The notes under the pieces: generated by a model | Told to the model about the DNA's origin: nothing | Databases searched by the model: none | Seen by the model: the letters and a program-made list of their open reading frames with translations, nothing else | Translations under genes and position numbers: made by a program | In this document: positions 10,561-22,127 of the stretch, piece after piece | Numbering within the stretch: position 1 is the first letter of the stretch | Layout of the letters: every line of letters starts with the position of its first letter | NCBI GenBank assembly: GCA_003184365.1 | Contig: NKYR01000145.1 | Coordinates: 1-64,000 of the forward strand | Direction of reading: 5' to 3' | Length of the DNA stretch: 64,000 nucleotides | Source: Evernia prunastri | Lineage: Eukaryota; Ascomycota; Lecanoromycetes; Lecanorales; Parmeliaceae

Positions 10561-12396
10561 TGATTATAGGTGCGGGATGTTCCGCGTTGAGAGAATCTTA
10601 GTAATTGTAGCCAGCTCCAGTTCTTATATTAATGTCTCAGATGTAACACGCTCGCCACAGGTGTATGTAGTCTTTTATCCCACAACGATTCGTCAGAAGA
10701 AGAAAGAGAAAGAAAAAAAGAGCTGGGGTGGGGGGGGGGGGGGGGTTTGCTCCTTATCTTTGTCGACGTGTCGCAAAACCACTCTAGCCTTGCAGCCTCG
10801 GAGACGCGCAGTAGAAATTAGCGTGCATGACCTGAAAAATCGGGTTTGATAGGGTCTATCCAGGGACCACGGCCCCTTGAATAAATGTTGGCCGAAAGAG
10901 GAGACGTGCATCGATATTCGAAAATTGCCGGAACTCGCCAACCAAGATCTCCCCCCATCGGAATGGGAGGAATGCCAGCTCTCGGTTCGCGATTCGAAGG
11001 TCTTCTTTCTCCCTTGGCGATATCTACCATTGTGCTGTCAATTGTCAGAGTGATGATGTCCAGATCTCAACATACTCAAGGGCTATCAGCCACCTAAAAT
11101 CACATTTCGTACCCCTCACGCGTACCCATTCCGCTGTCCACCCTCTCAACGTTTCCACGGCCCAATACCTCGGCGCTCGAAGAAGACGAACTGTCCGGCA
11201 ACTCGATGCCGACGCTTGTTCTCGAGCCACCGACCGACAGTGAGGCCTAAAATCCCGCACGCCATCCTGACAAAGGCACCTCACGTGCTACGATTGCCAA
11301 TTGCGGATACAAATGCTATAGAGCCCCGTTCACGGACGTCTCGCTGCACCGAGTAGCCAACGAAAAAGCCCCGCCGTGCCCAGATGCTCAGCGGTCTCCT
11401 GAAATCCATTCTCGCCGCCCACCTAATCATCATCATACTGTGCACAGCTGTCCTTATAGGACGCATCGCCAGAACTGTTGGCGCTAACATCATCCGCGCT
11501 GCGAGAAGAAGCCTCGTATCCTCCGAGTTGTCCGCGCGTTCAGAGGGGTGGCGCCCGGTCATGAGCCTCGCTGGCGACTTTGTAGCACTGGTCCTCTTCG
11601 CTGCATTTACCAATTGGGGACATTCGGTATCTCACTTAGGATGTGCCATTTGCCACGAAAAATAATATCCGCGAAGATCCAGCGGGGGCGCTTGCAGATG
11701 CTAGAGAGGAGCTTGCGAGGATGGTGAAGGAGGACAGGCCTCGCATTTGCTAGGGGAACAAGGAGATGGCGACATGTTTAGTATACGAGAGACGGGTTAG
11801 TGGGTCTTTACCTTGTCATGTGGTTGGGACAAGATAGTCGAGAAAGCTGACGCCGAGAGGTGCGGTCGACCCGAGTTCGCATTCATCAAGAAGACCACTA
11901 GCGAAATAGCATACCCCGGAGTCGGACTCGCTGCAAACCTTTTTTTAATCACTGCTTTCGCTTTATTCACACTAGCACTAGAGGCGATATTCACTAGTGA
12001 CTGTAAGGAGCACAGATATTGGAGACACGGCTAGGCTGGGATAGCAGTCGCAGGGGTCAGATTGGTCTTGATTACTGCCGTAGATGAGGGCGCGGATTCT
12101 CTGTGAGGTTATATATATGCTGCAGAATACCTTCAGAGCAGGATGCACTGCCCTTGAGATAGCCGATGGACGTTAAACCCTCGAGAACTGGAAGTGCCCC
12201 ATCTCCTCTTTCTCGTCGATCAATTCTAATGATGATGGTCGAAACAAACGTCTCCCTCCGTGTCCGCATCTTCGCCGGTATATTCTCCTACGTCATCGTC
12301 ATCTTCCTCATACATCTCCTCCTCTTCTTCATGACTGTCCCCATCTCCTATACTCTCACTGAGCTTCGTTCATGACCCTACTCCTTCTAGCTCTTT
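10561..12396. other. Mostly intergenic, poly-G tract and decayed acidic coding tail
   Basis: There is a long G homopolymer near 10728-10746. A weak plus-strand membrane-protein candidate (11384-11665) is listed separately. Minus-strand codons at about 12230-12396 encode a very acidic stretch (HEEEEEMYEEDDDDVGEY) in frame with the F-box gene but beyond its stop. This makes the hydrophobic plus-strand frame at 12166-12375 an antisense shadow. Confidence 0.5.
11384..11665 (+). CDS. Weak candidate: small membrane protein
   Basis: This ATG-initiated frame of 93 codons has a strong hydrophobic helix (ILAAHLIIIILCTAVLIG), a basic amphipathic stretch and a second hydrophobic segment (FVALVLFAAF). 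A further plus-strand stretch just downstream, ending at 11751, reads like coding (EDPAGALADAREELARMVK), but I could not find an intron that joins the two in frame. It resembles no family I know, and it may be chance or a relic. Confidence 0.25.
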   Translation: MLSGLLKSILAAHLIIIILCTAVLIGRIARTVGANIIRAARRSLVSSELSARSEGWRPVMSLAGDFVALVLFAAFTNWGHSVSHLGCAICHEK

Positions 12397-13363
12397 CTAT
12401 TCGTCGTCACCTAACTCGCGAAGCCGAGCAAAAATATTGGCCTGCTTCAGCGTTATAAGAGCTGCCTTTTCTTCTAGCTGGAACTCATTAAAGACACGAT
12501 CTTGTCCCTCGGCCTCCCATTGACGGCGTATACGGGCACGGCGAGCAAATTTCTTGCTCTCGAAGCAAGCACGCGCAAAGACTTCTAGTGTAGCCTTCGT
12601 ATCGTCGAACTTATCCACTTTGCCTCGGCCCACCTTGCCCTTGAGTAATTGAATCTCCGTCTCTCCGCATCCTCCATCCCGTAGCTGAGACGCGTCAGTC
12701 AGAAATCCGCAAAAGGTGGGATGTATCATCGGGGTCCTACATATCGCTTGAGATAGTAGTCACCTAGCTTATCTTCTGCGAAGAATTGGGAAAGCATAGC
12801 CCGCCAATCCACGCTGATCTCACGTTGTTCCTCATCGACGGCTATATCTGACACGTCGGAATCAAATACTGCCCCACGGACGCAGACCAAATGTCCTGGG
12901 AGGTCTATAGTAGAGGTCGCACTGCAATTAGTCACACGTTTCATAATCTCTGACATATATTCTTCTGCGCGATCCGCGATCTTGAAAACAGCCGTCGCGC
13001 CTTCATTAGAAAGGCGGTCGAAATTGAATGAGATGCTGCGGAGGTCGGCTTCAAGCCCGAACCCCTCCCTTTTGAACAAGAGACCTAATTCCGCTTCAGC
13101 ATGATTGATCGTCCGCTGTGGAAACCGGACCGACCGCAATTGAACGTAATGATCGTCTTGGTCAGATGTTTGCGAATGAAAATACGCTCCACATCATCTC
13201 TGAACTGTATAGAGACATTCCTGCAAACTGTCCACAACTGGACAAGATCGTGCTGTTTCCGAAAGTTGGAAAGGACGTCCGGCCAAATCTCAGGTGGAAA
13301 TACGGGCTTCGTGGCCTGGCCCACCGGGGAAGAGGATTGGGCTGTGGTTGGGGAAGAGGCCAT
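12397..13363 (-). CDS. F-box-like domain protein
   Basis: Likely substrate adaptor of an SCF ubiquitin ligase. The N-terminus holds the fungal F-box-like pattern FPPEIWPDVLSNFRKQHD, LVQLWTVCRNVSIQF and VERIFIRKHLTKTIITFNCG. The model has exons 13135-13363, 12741-13084 and 12397-12684. The intron 12685-12740 is canonical (GTAGGA, branch CTGAC, CTCAG). The intron 13085-13134 has a weaker donor (GTCGGT) but is needed because the frames differ on its two sides; a frameshift is the alternative. The product is about 286 residues, with SFNFDRLSNEGATAVFK in the middle and a charged helical end (RARIRRQWEAEGQDRVFNEF). In the same frame beyond the stop, past a TAG and a TGA, lies a strongly acidic tail, suggesting the protein was once longer. 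Confidence 0.65.
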
Positions 13364-14066
13364 GATGATGAAACCCTCAGCGACGAATTGGATGAAGCAA
13401 GTGGCAAGCTATTGAAGCAAGTCGAGCATTGGGGGAAAGAGGTTTCTTTGGCTATGGCGCCAGCTCACCTCGTGGTCCTCGTCAGGGTCTGCCTTCGTAA
13501 GGCTGAATTATCCCGAGCCACTAGCGATGCCAAGAATCTAAAACAGTTAGAGTACGGTAGGCGCTAAATACGGTACGGCCGTTTCAGACATCTTCTGGGA
13601 GTATTTTTCCACCGTTTATACTGCTTTTTGGACCCTGCGAACCCTTATCATCCATTTCACCAAGTCGACTTTATTTCGATGTTCAAGTAGAGACAGCGAT
13701 GGGCTGCGCTGAAACGATATACCCACAAAGTCCTTGTCAGTCTATGAGATTACACCAAGGACCATTGCAGCCGCGGACATTTTCGTGCAAACTGCATGTT
13801 GATATCTTGGAAAAATCTCTTCAGCAGGCGGGCCTTGTGGTCAACCTGTTGAGATTAGGTGTAAAAACAAGCGGAGAAAACCAATCAACGCCTCGGCACC
13901 CTGTCGCCAGGCTAGTACAGAACCTCCACGCCCATCTTTTGATGCTCCTCGTGTCCTTTCGGTAGGCCCTCGTCATCGCGATCGCTTGGCAAGAGGTCTT
14001 ACCAGAGATATTGCTTGTTCAAGGAGAGGGTTCGTAGACATCGTGTGCTGAGGATCGTAGTGAAGT
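13364..14066. other. Intergenic, no supported gene
   Basis: Open frames here (for example plus-strand 13699-13965) show no domain, signal peptide or splice support. Confidence 0.5.
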
Positions 14067-14600
14067 TTATGTTGACGGGGGAGGATTCAAATTTTGACGG
14101 CGGATTTTGTCTCTCGCATTGTAGATATCGCGGCTATTCCAAATTGGGTCCTCCTCCAGACCCTGATGTAAGGCATGGATAATCTCACGTGGCGTAGCAC
14201 GATTGGCCGTCTGCTCGGCGATCGTGTCCTCTATCTCTCTGGTCAGAGCAGCTTTTCGATGAGCTACGTGGGCCACTCGTTTCTCAGAGTCATGGTTGTG
14301 CGACGCGTTCTTGATCCTTAGCCGCCACGTGTTCTCCTTCTTGTCGAGCTTCATGATACATTCAAACGGGCAATCGTTGTGGCGTGATGTTTCGTGCTTC
14401 CTCTTCTGACCAGTCATTTCACGGATCTTGCCCCCACGGGAGCAGCGCAGCCAGATTTTGTCCTTTTCACCCCTCTTGTCCCGCTGAGAGCGTTTCGTGA
14501 CGACGGCGTAGCCTTCGTCTTTGGCGTGATCTTGAACCAAGGATAAGAGGAGATCGCCATTGGGTGCAGTCAAGTCTGACGTCGGTGGTAAGAGGTTCAT
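14067..14600 (-). CDS. Solo FAR1-type DNA-binding domain (MULE transposase N-terminus)
   Basis: The 177-residue intronless frame matches the FAR1/WRKY-GCM1-type zinc domain found at the N-terminus of Mutator-like transposases. It has GYAVVTKRSQRDKRG, the Cys in WLRCSRGGK, CPFECIM, WRLRIKNASHNHD with its His-x-His end, and the following helical block ATPREIIHALHQG and DIYNARDKIRR. The MULE catalytic domain that normally follows is missing; the frame stops after NPPPST, and no transposase is readable in the next 700 bp. So it is either a truncated transposon relic or a domesticated DNA-binding protein. The intact ATG-to-stop frame leaves the second option open. Confidence 0.7.
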   Translation of the reverse strand: MNLLPPTSDLTAPNGDLLLSLVQDHAKDEGYAVVTKRSQRDKRGEKDKIWLRCSRGGKIREMTGQKRKHETSRHNDCPFECIMKLDKKENTWRLRIKNASHNHDSEKRVAHVAHRKAALTREIEDTIAEQTANRATPREIIHALHQGLEEDPIWNSRDIYNARDKIRRQNLNPPPST

Positions 14601-15580
14601 GGTTGCTCAGTTGATGATGCGGTAGGGTAATTACGAAAGGTTTTGTCTTTGGTACTTGGGTTTGCAGAAAATTTTGGCGCGCGTATTCTTAGTCATCTGA
14701 CTAGCCCATGGCTACCTAGCCAAAGAGGGAAGGGGGGTTTTAGCATAAGATTATACGCCTATGATTTTGTGATTCATTATATCAATTGTCCTGTAAGGCC
14801 TAATTTTACGCTGAAAATTCCTTGTGGGTGTCATCGCTAGACCTGCCTTCTTTGTTGTGGTTCCTGGCTCATATTTCAAGAAAAGTGTAATTAAGTGCCG
14901 AATGGAATTTCCGCGCATAGTATGGAGTAGAAGATTACCGGGCGGACTTTTACGCTGCCTTAGCCGTGACTCCAGCTAATCCTGGTAGACACTATTCCAA
15001 TTAATTTTGGAGGACATGACATTACTGTACACTCCAAAACACTGACCAGCCGCCAGGAGCGTACCTCTCCTTCCTCGATTCCGCTGTACAAAATGGGTTA
15101 CCACTTCTTTACACCAGTAGGTGAACCATCACACCTCGAGACTCATTGCAACTTCAAAGTCTCCGGACCAAGTCCAGCCCGCAAAGTTCGACAGACGCTA
15201 TCTTTGATCAACTCACCTTCGTATGCGCTGAAAGATATTGGACAGAGCGACGCGCTGGGCTGTGCGACAAGCTCACTCTGACACAGCGATCTAACCACAC
15301 AGCACACGAAAGTTGTAAGATGCGGTGTAAGATATCGTGTTGGAATCAGCAGCTGCCCGAGAACTATTGTTATGTGCAGCTAAGGTACGAGTCTATTCGG
15401 TACGAGTCTATTCGGTACGAGTCTATTCCAACCTTACGCACTTCTTCTCAACCCTCTCATGCGACCCCCTTCCCGTTCTTGATTTTCTTTGGCACATCCG
15501 TCGATTATAAGGGGAGATGGTTATACCATTAGTATCTGATCCTCTATTACCACGTGACCAATCTTCTGTTTCCTGAACGC
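14601..15580. other. Intergenic, contains a 15-bp triple repeat
   Basis: No supported gene. It holds the triplicated 15-mer at 15384 and ends at the 3' end of the permease gene. Confidence 0.5.
15384..15428. repeat. Three exact tandem copies of a 15-mer
   Basis: The unit GGTACGAGTCTATTC occurs three times in a row without mismatch (15384-15398, 15399-15413, 15414-15428). It lies in non-coding DNA downstream of the permease gene. Confidence 0.95.
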
Positions 15581-17664
15581 TCAATCCTCTTGCCGGCCTT
15601 CGCATGTCGCCACAGGTCCGGCATACTTCCGATGTGCGCTCACAAAGTAATTAACAGCAGAGAGCAACATAACACCAGCAAAAATAACGATTGCAAAGTT
15701 CATCTGTGTATCGTGTGTCAGTCACTATTTTTTCCCAGTTGCAGAGAAGGAGATTGGTCTATACCTCTTCTGCGGTAGGGTTCCAGTAGATGGGCCAGAA
15801 AGCCCAGAAGAAGGAGTAGATTGCGTAGGCGACTCCAATGCCGTTGACCAAAACACCCCATTTGCCCAAGCTCCATTTCGTTGGGGGCAGGGACTCCGGG
15901 ATTGTCACACGGCGCCATAGCACACAACCAGTGCTGATTGCATACGTCGCCATGAGCGCCACAATGGCTAGACTGATTCTGAATTTGTGAAAGGGAGCTG
16001 TCAGCGTTGTGCATATCTTGGAGCTAAGCTCTATCGATATGACAGAGAAGGCCAAACTTACATTGCGTTGAATGCGACCGGACTTCCGAGATAGATGAGG
16101 GACATGACGACAGTGTAACCCCATGTCACGTAGCAAGCATTCGTGGCAACGTTCAAATCAGGACTAACCTGCATTGAATTATCAGTGAGTTCCTATTCTT
16201 TCGGTGCAGGCAGAGGTAGTACTTTCTTCATCCAGGTGGAGAAGGGCAGGCCATCGTCCCTAGCAAAAGCAAAAGCCTGTCTAGATGTCGAGGCATAGCA
16301 ACTGGTATCTATCATCAACACTAAGATGAACATCAAGGCCGTGATCGCCATTGCTCCTGCTTTGCTCAACGAGTTCTGAAGGATCCAGACGAAAGGGTAG
16401 GCCTCGGTCGTAGCGGCCGCGACGTCGGTCATGGCGAACAGGAAGACGAGTAGCATAGCAAAAGCAAGTGGGATGTTGAGCATGTAGGACCAGAACATGG
16501 TCCGCGGAGTCACTGTAGCGGCATCTTTAACTTCCTCAGCTTTGTAGGTAGTCAGTGGATGCATTGAGCAATGGACAGAACGGGTAGTCGATTACAAAGA
16601 TGAGCAACAGCATCTGAGGCTAGGACATTCCACATAGCCGGTACTTGGCCGACCATGACCGCAAGGCCCACTGCGAGTTCGATGTCAGCACACTCAGCTC
16701 TCCTAGAGTGAAGTTTCAAATGATTCCCTGCGGTGAAACAAGCCTCGTTGAAGTCCCGGGACATAACCTACTGAGTGGGTAGTTGCCGCCATTGTCCGAG
16801 AAAGTAAGGAAGACCTCTTTAGCATCATTCTTGGGGGAGGCGACTGCAACGGTGATGAGGACTATAAAGAAGCTGGCAATGTGTAGACAGACGAAAGCCA
16901 TCTCAGCGAACGCGAGCTTCTTAGCGCCCCAGATGTTGAAGGAGGTAACTATCGTGATGATGAGTATGCTCAACAGAGCAGTGTACCACTGCTGAATAAT
17001 GAAGTTTGGATTCTGGAGTTGTGCTAAAGCCATAAGAAGTTGGGCTGCGAACATCGAATCCGAAGCCACAAACGATTGCCAGGCGAGAGTGCTAAGCCAA
17101 CCCGAGGTATAGCTGAGGACCTTTTGATACTTTCTGGAAGCGAATTCACTGACCCAATGGTACTGCCTAGTGCCTGCGGTCAGTCTGAGAGATAGCGATG
17201 ATCAAGAGCAGATTACTGACCCTCCGGCGGTGGGAGCCATGGATGACATCTCGGCCAAACTCAAGACAATGAAGAATTGACCAAGAATGACCCAGCAGTA
17301 GCTCCAGAACATGCCAGCTATGCCGCCATCTACCAACATTTGGAAGTTATTGAGGACAACAAACTCCGTAGCGTTGACGTCAGCACCCCAACAAGTGCTG
17401 ATGGAAATTGGAAGACATATCAGGTGCGTGAACTGTTAAGTCAGCATCGAACATGTGGTGGCTACGTGCGATGGACTTATCCATTGTGCAAGACGTAAAG
17501 CCGACACTGCTGATCCAGCTGAAGTTACGCTTGAATTCTTGCTTCTTGCCCATACGGGCCATGTCCCTATCATCTTGGCCCCATCCTTCACTATTTGCGT
17601 CACTAACAGGTATATCGGCGGAGTACGCGGCATCCTTCACGTGAAACTCGCTCCGGGTCGCCAT
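15581..17664 (-). CDS. Amino acid/choline-type permease (APC superfamily, GABA/choline permease group)
   Basis: Integral plasma-membrane transporter of the fungal GABA/choline/amino-acid permease group. An eight-exon model closes exactly (525 residues): 17495-17664, 17221-17397, 16772-17166, 16596-16670, 16223-16539, 16062-16168, 15765-15978 and 15581-15703. Family landmarks appear in order: GKKQEFKRNFSWISSVGF at the end of the cytosolic N-terminus, LAEMSSMAPTAGGQYHWVS across an exon junction, GLAVMVGQVPAMWNVLASD, HLSEEVKDAATVTPRTMFW, the helix ISLAIVALMATYAISTGC, and NFAIVIFAGVMLLSAVNYF in the last exon. Most introns have strong signals, for example GTAAGT at 16061. The first intron (17398-17494) has an unusual GTCTTG donor and is the least certain. 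Substrate cannot be fixed from sequence: choline, GABA, polyamine and neutral amino acids are all seen in the group. Confidence 0.85.
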
Positions 17665-20045
17665 CTTGAGCTATCTTAACAATCGATTCAAAATCCAGAG
17701 AAGAAAGGTAGGTCTAAGTATAAGGCTTGAGCGGGAAGCAGCAGGGAGAATATCAAGACACCGGAAAAGCTATGGGACTAACATTCAGATGTTCATGGTT
17801 GAAATTGCCGCACGAGATAGAAGAATGGAATAAGAGAGGCTACTGCCTAAGGTTGAAGAGCGACCTTCTAGGAAGATATATGGCTCAAAGACAAAAGATT
17901 TTTGGCGCGGTTCAGACGGCAAGAGACCGTAAGCGGTGTGCTAAGGCACACATGCACAAAGTAGTGAGATTTTAGAGCGCCTCGGACGATAAGGTATCTG
18001 GAATGGAGCCAATCAGCCAATTCGACGCAGTCTAGATCACGCTTATGTAAGGTGCAGCACCAAACGAATCAAAGCCGAACCGTTCAGAAGAAGCGGAAGC
18101 TGCTGGATGTGCGAGCTGGACGTAGCCTGAAAGACTGGAGTAGCACAATTGAAACCCCAAGGACACCAGAGGAGAGGATATAGTTTAGACTTGAGGAAGA
18201 TATAGAAGCTGGAGCGAGGTTTGGAAGGTGGTGGTATGTTCCAAGAAAGGCGGGGTTGAGAGCGGGAGAGAGAACTGACAATTCAATATCTTCGAGGGTG
18301 ATATCTTTCATTCCTCCAACGCCGTTCGGTGGCAGAGAGCTTCAGGGTCGAAATTTTGCAAGATGAAACAATCCTGTTAATGCGGCCTCATCCGTTTACT
18401 CCGATTTCTAATCCACGAAAGTGTACATCTGCTACTACAAAGAATGCCAGCATCGGCCCCCATCCAAGTTTGGCTGTTTTGCATCATTCTCCGGCGGAGC
18501 ATTCGAGAAGACCGTCGGAGCCGTCACTGATTTGAGGACCGAAGACAGGAATGTCAAAATTTGAGCAATCGACGCTGACCGAATGGATGATGAATTGTCT
18601 GCTCTGCAGCTCTTGTAGATGCTGGCTGCTGCTTATAGGAAAGAGCGAGGATGGCAAGGACAGCGGAACTGTTGGGTAGGTCTTTCTTTTCCTTTCCACT
18701 TGGATAAGTTGTCTATCTTCCTGATATGTGGAGGTTTGCACTATTAATAGTAGACATCTGGACGAGTTTGCGAAAACGAAAACGCTGAAGGACGTTGTGC
18801 ATATCTGGATGAAACGCATCGTCATGGACATCCCAGTACATAAGAAGCACTAGAAGAGACTGAGGATGTATCAAACTCTGTTTCCGAGACTAAAGTATAG
18901 AGGTTTTATTGTTGCTCTACAAGGAGAGTCGCGGAAGCTGTTGCCAGGTGCGGCAGGATCACAGGCGAACCCAGGGGCCTTGATCCTCGGTCTGGTCATA
19001 ATACCGCAAAGCCTTATTCTCTAAACGTACGACCATACTCATAGATTACATCATTGCTAGCTCAAACGCTAATGATCTAGTCGGTCTAGTGTTGAGTTCA
19101 GATATAGGGTACCGCGTACCTAAAGATCCGCGACGTCTAGTGACAACCGCCAACATGATGTTGGGAATACGCAGAAGTTTCATATCATCTTCAAGATGAA
19201 TCTACACGTGGACCTTTGCTGTCCAACATTGATCTGGGAGCTGAATACGGTTTTGGACTCATCTACATTCTCTGCTGTGAATTCGGACTGTTCGTACTGC
19301 CAAAAATGCGACAGCCTTCGAGAGCAGTGCATCAATTGTAAGAAATGGAAATCATTCGCTACGGTGGCTAGCCACAGGTCTGACTTAGGACAATACCGAA
19401 TTGCCGATTGCAACTCTCCAATACAAACGAGACATAGTGTGACGTGGCCCATACCAAGTCATGAGAACTCCACCCGCAACCAATCTATAGCTTGTACAGA
19501 TTTAGTAGTCCTTGCGCTCTCAGTGGCCAGGTAATGCTGATGCTACCCCGTTCGGCACTGCAATTGTTCGTTACATGCAGGTCGTCAACCAGAGCACCTG
19601 TTGATAGGTATATTCAAAGTGCCGAATGCTACCTGCACTTCGTCTTAGCCGCGTTCGGCACTTCGGTTGTTCGTTGCACGCAGAGAAAGGCACAGGAGTG
19701 TAGTGGGCAGGAATAATGTGGAACTTATAAGGGCGCAGGAGGATTGTGATCCTAGCAAAGCCAAGCTGTATTCAGATAAATTTCCTGCTTACATGCATAC
19801 TCTTCGATGAACACGGCGTGCGAGGAAAGCAAAGACCGATCATAGGGAGTTGGCCAACTGATTACAGCATTCTCTTACGTACTTTCGGCAAACCAGCGAT
19901 TTGTCAGATACCGGTACATAAACCATTCACAATTCGGAATGTCAAAGCCAAAAATCCTCGCATGACAATATCTGCCTTGGCCACGTTTCCTGCGTGGGCC
20001 GAGCCGTCAGATCACCCTTCCAGGTTCCCACACAGCCTGGTAGGC
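17665..20045. other. Intergenic, no supported gene
   Basis: Several 60-115-codon frames exist but lack domains. One (19196-19534) is Cys-rich without a signal peptide or zinc-finger spacing. A diverged direct repeat sits at about 19549-19682. Confidence 0.5.
19549..19682. repeat. Pair of diverged ~32-bp direct repeats
   Basis: The first copy, CGTTCGGCACTGCAATTG and following bases, is repeated about 100 bp on as CGTTCGGCACTTCGGTTG. Both continue into GTTCGTT and a CAG end. The mismatches are mostly transitions. Confidence 0.6.
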
Positions 20046-20590
20046 TCAATGACCCTTGCCCTGTGCACGGTTCGGCTGTGAATTGTCACCTTCCAAGACC
20101 CCGAATGGCTCATCCCGCCTCCCCTCTGCGCGAAACCGTTCCATGGGAGCGAAGCCTTCGCCACGTCTTCCCCTGTCCCGTGACTGCGGATCCACATCCG
20201 TTGCATTGCGTCGATGAGAAGTATCATTGCCGACGACCGAAGCGGTGGTTGCTCCTGAACCGAGGGCAGGGGGATCTGCCCAAGCGCCTACACCACGCAG
20301 GAACGTATCCCTGGATGGTCCGGCGGGCTGTTGGGAGAAGGCCTGGTTAGGTTCTCGTGTAGCGGGTTGATGATGTACGGTGATGCCCGTAGTGCTGGAG
20401 GTTGCTTTGGTCGGGACTGCGTTGCTCGATGTTGATCTTGGGGTTGAATTCGTGGAGATCTGGGATGCTTTAGAAGGCCTAGTTCTTTCAGAGTCAACTT
20501 AGGTCCGTGGATGTACTGAGGTGAGAATGAAGTAGGAACGTCAGAAAGGAGTAAAAAGACGAACATTTTTTTAGTTGCGTTGGCTGCCAT
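20046..20590 (-). CDS. Candidate low-complexity protein, splicing unresolved
   Basis: A minus-strand frame stays open for about 150 codons ending at 20046 and reads like a real disordered protein: Ser/Thr-rich (QISTNSTPRSTSSN, TKATSSTTG), then GPSRDTFLRGVGAWADPP and a charged end (RDRGRRGEGFAPMERF). It has no usable ATG. The nearest upstream ATG (20590) opens a different frame with a hydrophobic start (MFVFLLLSDVPTSFS). Only a very short intron (about 38 nt, donor GTACAT) would join them. I do not recognise it; it may be a gene with a tiny intron or a relic. Confidence 0.3.
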
Positions 20591-21556
20591 GGCTCCTGGT
20601 AGGTTTAAAAGGCGAATTGCTACAGGGGAAGTATTGCCCAAGAGAAGACTTGACAGCGACGGTCCAAGTCTTACTTTATACACATCTCTTTCTGTGTGAT
20701 TTGAGAATCATGAGCGATTCCTAGAAGCAGTGCTCGGACAAGAGCCGGCGTGTCTTTGACAAATTCCGGTTCTTCATGGCTGAAGAACACTTTCACGATT
20801 CCTAGACCACAGACGGAAGGCAAAATCCTTGGTCGAGACTCGCTCGGACTGCCCGCCATTGGAGGACGACGCTTTAATAAACCGCTGACACTGACACTGA
20901 TCCATTCTATCAAATATAAGTGGCTCCATTTGAATCGAGCAGTATGAGCAGATTCTCAGACGCGGGGCCAATACGTGGTGCATAAGTGTTCCAGTATACT
21001 TTCGCGGCTTCTAACGGTGGTAAGATGACCACAGATTCCTAGAAAACCATTGCAAGGAATCGAAAAGTCGCGTTCATCTAGCATCACGGCAGTGTAGAAT
21101 CGGTACATGATGTCCAATGAGATGCGTGTACTTATAGATAAGCCGGCGATGATATAGATGTCAGATGTAGGAATGGGGTGATTGATGCGTGATTGAGAGG
21201 GTGTGTGCAGCCTGAACCTGTGCAGGTATGAGGTGGGGTCCGAAGGTGGGGGTTCCATAGGTGGGTGGATTCCTAAAACGCCAAGACAGGGCGTTAGCTT
21301 CGCCGCCGCCACTTTTAGGAATCGATTCCTACTTTTAGGTAATTTGATAGCCTCGTCTATGAGATACGATCAACTTATTTACACTGCTACCTGTCATTTC
21401 TGCAATGACGCCTCCCTTCCTCATACCTGCAAGCTTCCACTCGCTTCTAGTCAACCTACTTCCACCAAACTGCAATTGGAGCTCACACTTCGAGGCTCTT
21501 TTGCCAACACAATACCCTCTTCCACCATCCATCATCACGAATCTGGGTCTTGGGAA
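20591..21556. other. Upstream region of the ankyrin gene, no supported gene
   Basis: The frame of the disrupted ankyrin exon is open upstream of the ATG at 21557, so further 5' coding sequence cannot be excluded. Nothing else is recognisable. Confidence 0.4.
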
Positions 21557-21594
21557 ATGGAAACACTCCTTGTAGATGCTGCAGGTAGTGCATA
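21557..21594 (+). pseudogene. Severed first-exon fragment of the ankyrin/TM protein gene
   Basis: The ATG at 21557 begins METLLVDAAGSAY, and the frame then runs into the transposon and stops after four element-encoded codons. Removing the element and one copy of the 6-bp duplication joins this fragment in frame to the coding sequence at 22128 onward (reading YEPGCPYHPGSQFH), so it is the original start of the next gene. Confidence 0.75.
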
Positions 21595-22127
21595 CCAAGG
21601 CTCCCGATAGTCCGACTAGTCCGTCCAAACGCCCAGACTAGTCCAAAATGAAGCTATACAGACAGTCCACAGTCCGTCCAAATAGTCAGACGGTCGGACT
21701 GCTTTAGACTAGTCTATCGCTGCCCTCAAGTCATCCAAAGACAGATCCTGCAGCTATGATAAATGGAGTGGTAGTAGTAGTGAGGGCCTCTGATAGCTCA
21801 GATTCGTTGTCGCTGAGTGCCATAATGATATTGTTATCGAATAATAATGCTCCGCCTTGATGTGAGATATTTTCTTCTCTGCTCGCTACTAAAAATAGGT
21901 GAATTGCTACTAAAAGTACGCAGAGTATACTCAAATATTCACTACAAAATCGGCTATCAACAAAAAACTCAGTACACCTTCAGACTATTAGTGGACTAGT
22001 CCGTCCAAACAGCTGAACTAGTCTATACACAGTCCGTCCAAATGTCAGACTGTCCATGGACTACCAGTCTGTAGACTAGTCCACACTAATAGTCCAGAAA
22101 GCGGGGGCGGACTATCGGGAGCCTTGG
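21595..22127. mobile_element. 533-bp nonautonomous DNA transposon with perfect 20-bp terminal inverted repeats
   Basis: The ends are exact inverted repeats starting CCAAGGCTCCCGATAG. TGCATA flanks the element on both sides (21589-21594 and 22128-22133) as the target-site duplication. Inside, the motif AGTCCGTCCAAA recurs near each end (about 21619, 21670, 22004 and 22032), with many GACTAGTC palindromes, like the subterminal binding sites of hAT-type elements. There is no coding capacity. A 6-bp duplication is atypical for hAT (8 bp) or Tc1/mariner (2 bp), so the superfamily is left open. Confidence 0.9.

Noticed and set aside
12166..12375. A hydrophobic plus-strand protein (FLIHLLLFFM)
   Set aside because: It is the antisense of a Glu/Asp-rich coding stretch belonging to the F-box gene; antisense GAA/GAG codons give TTC/CTC (Phe/Leu) codons.
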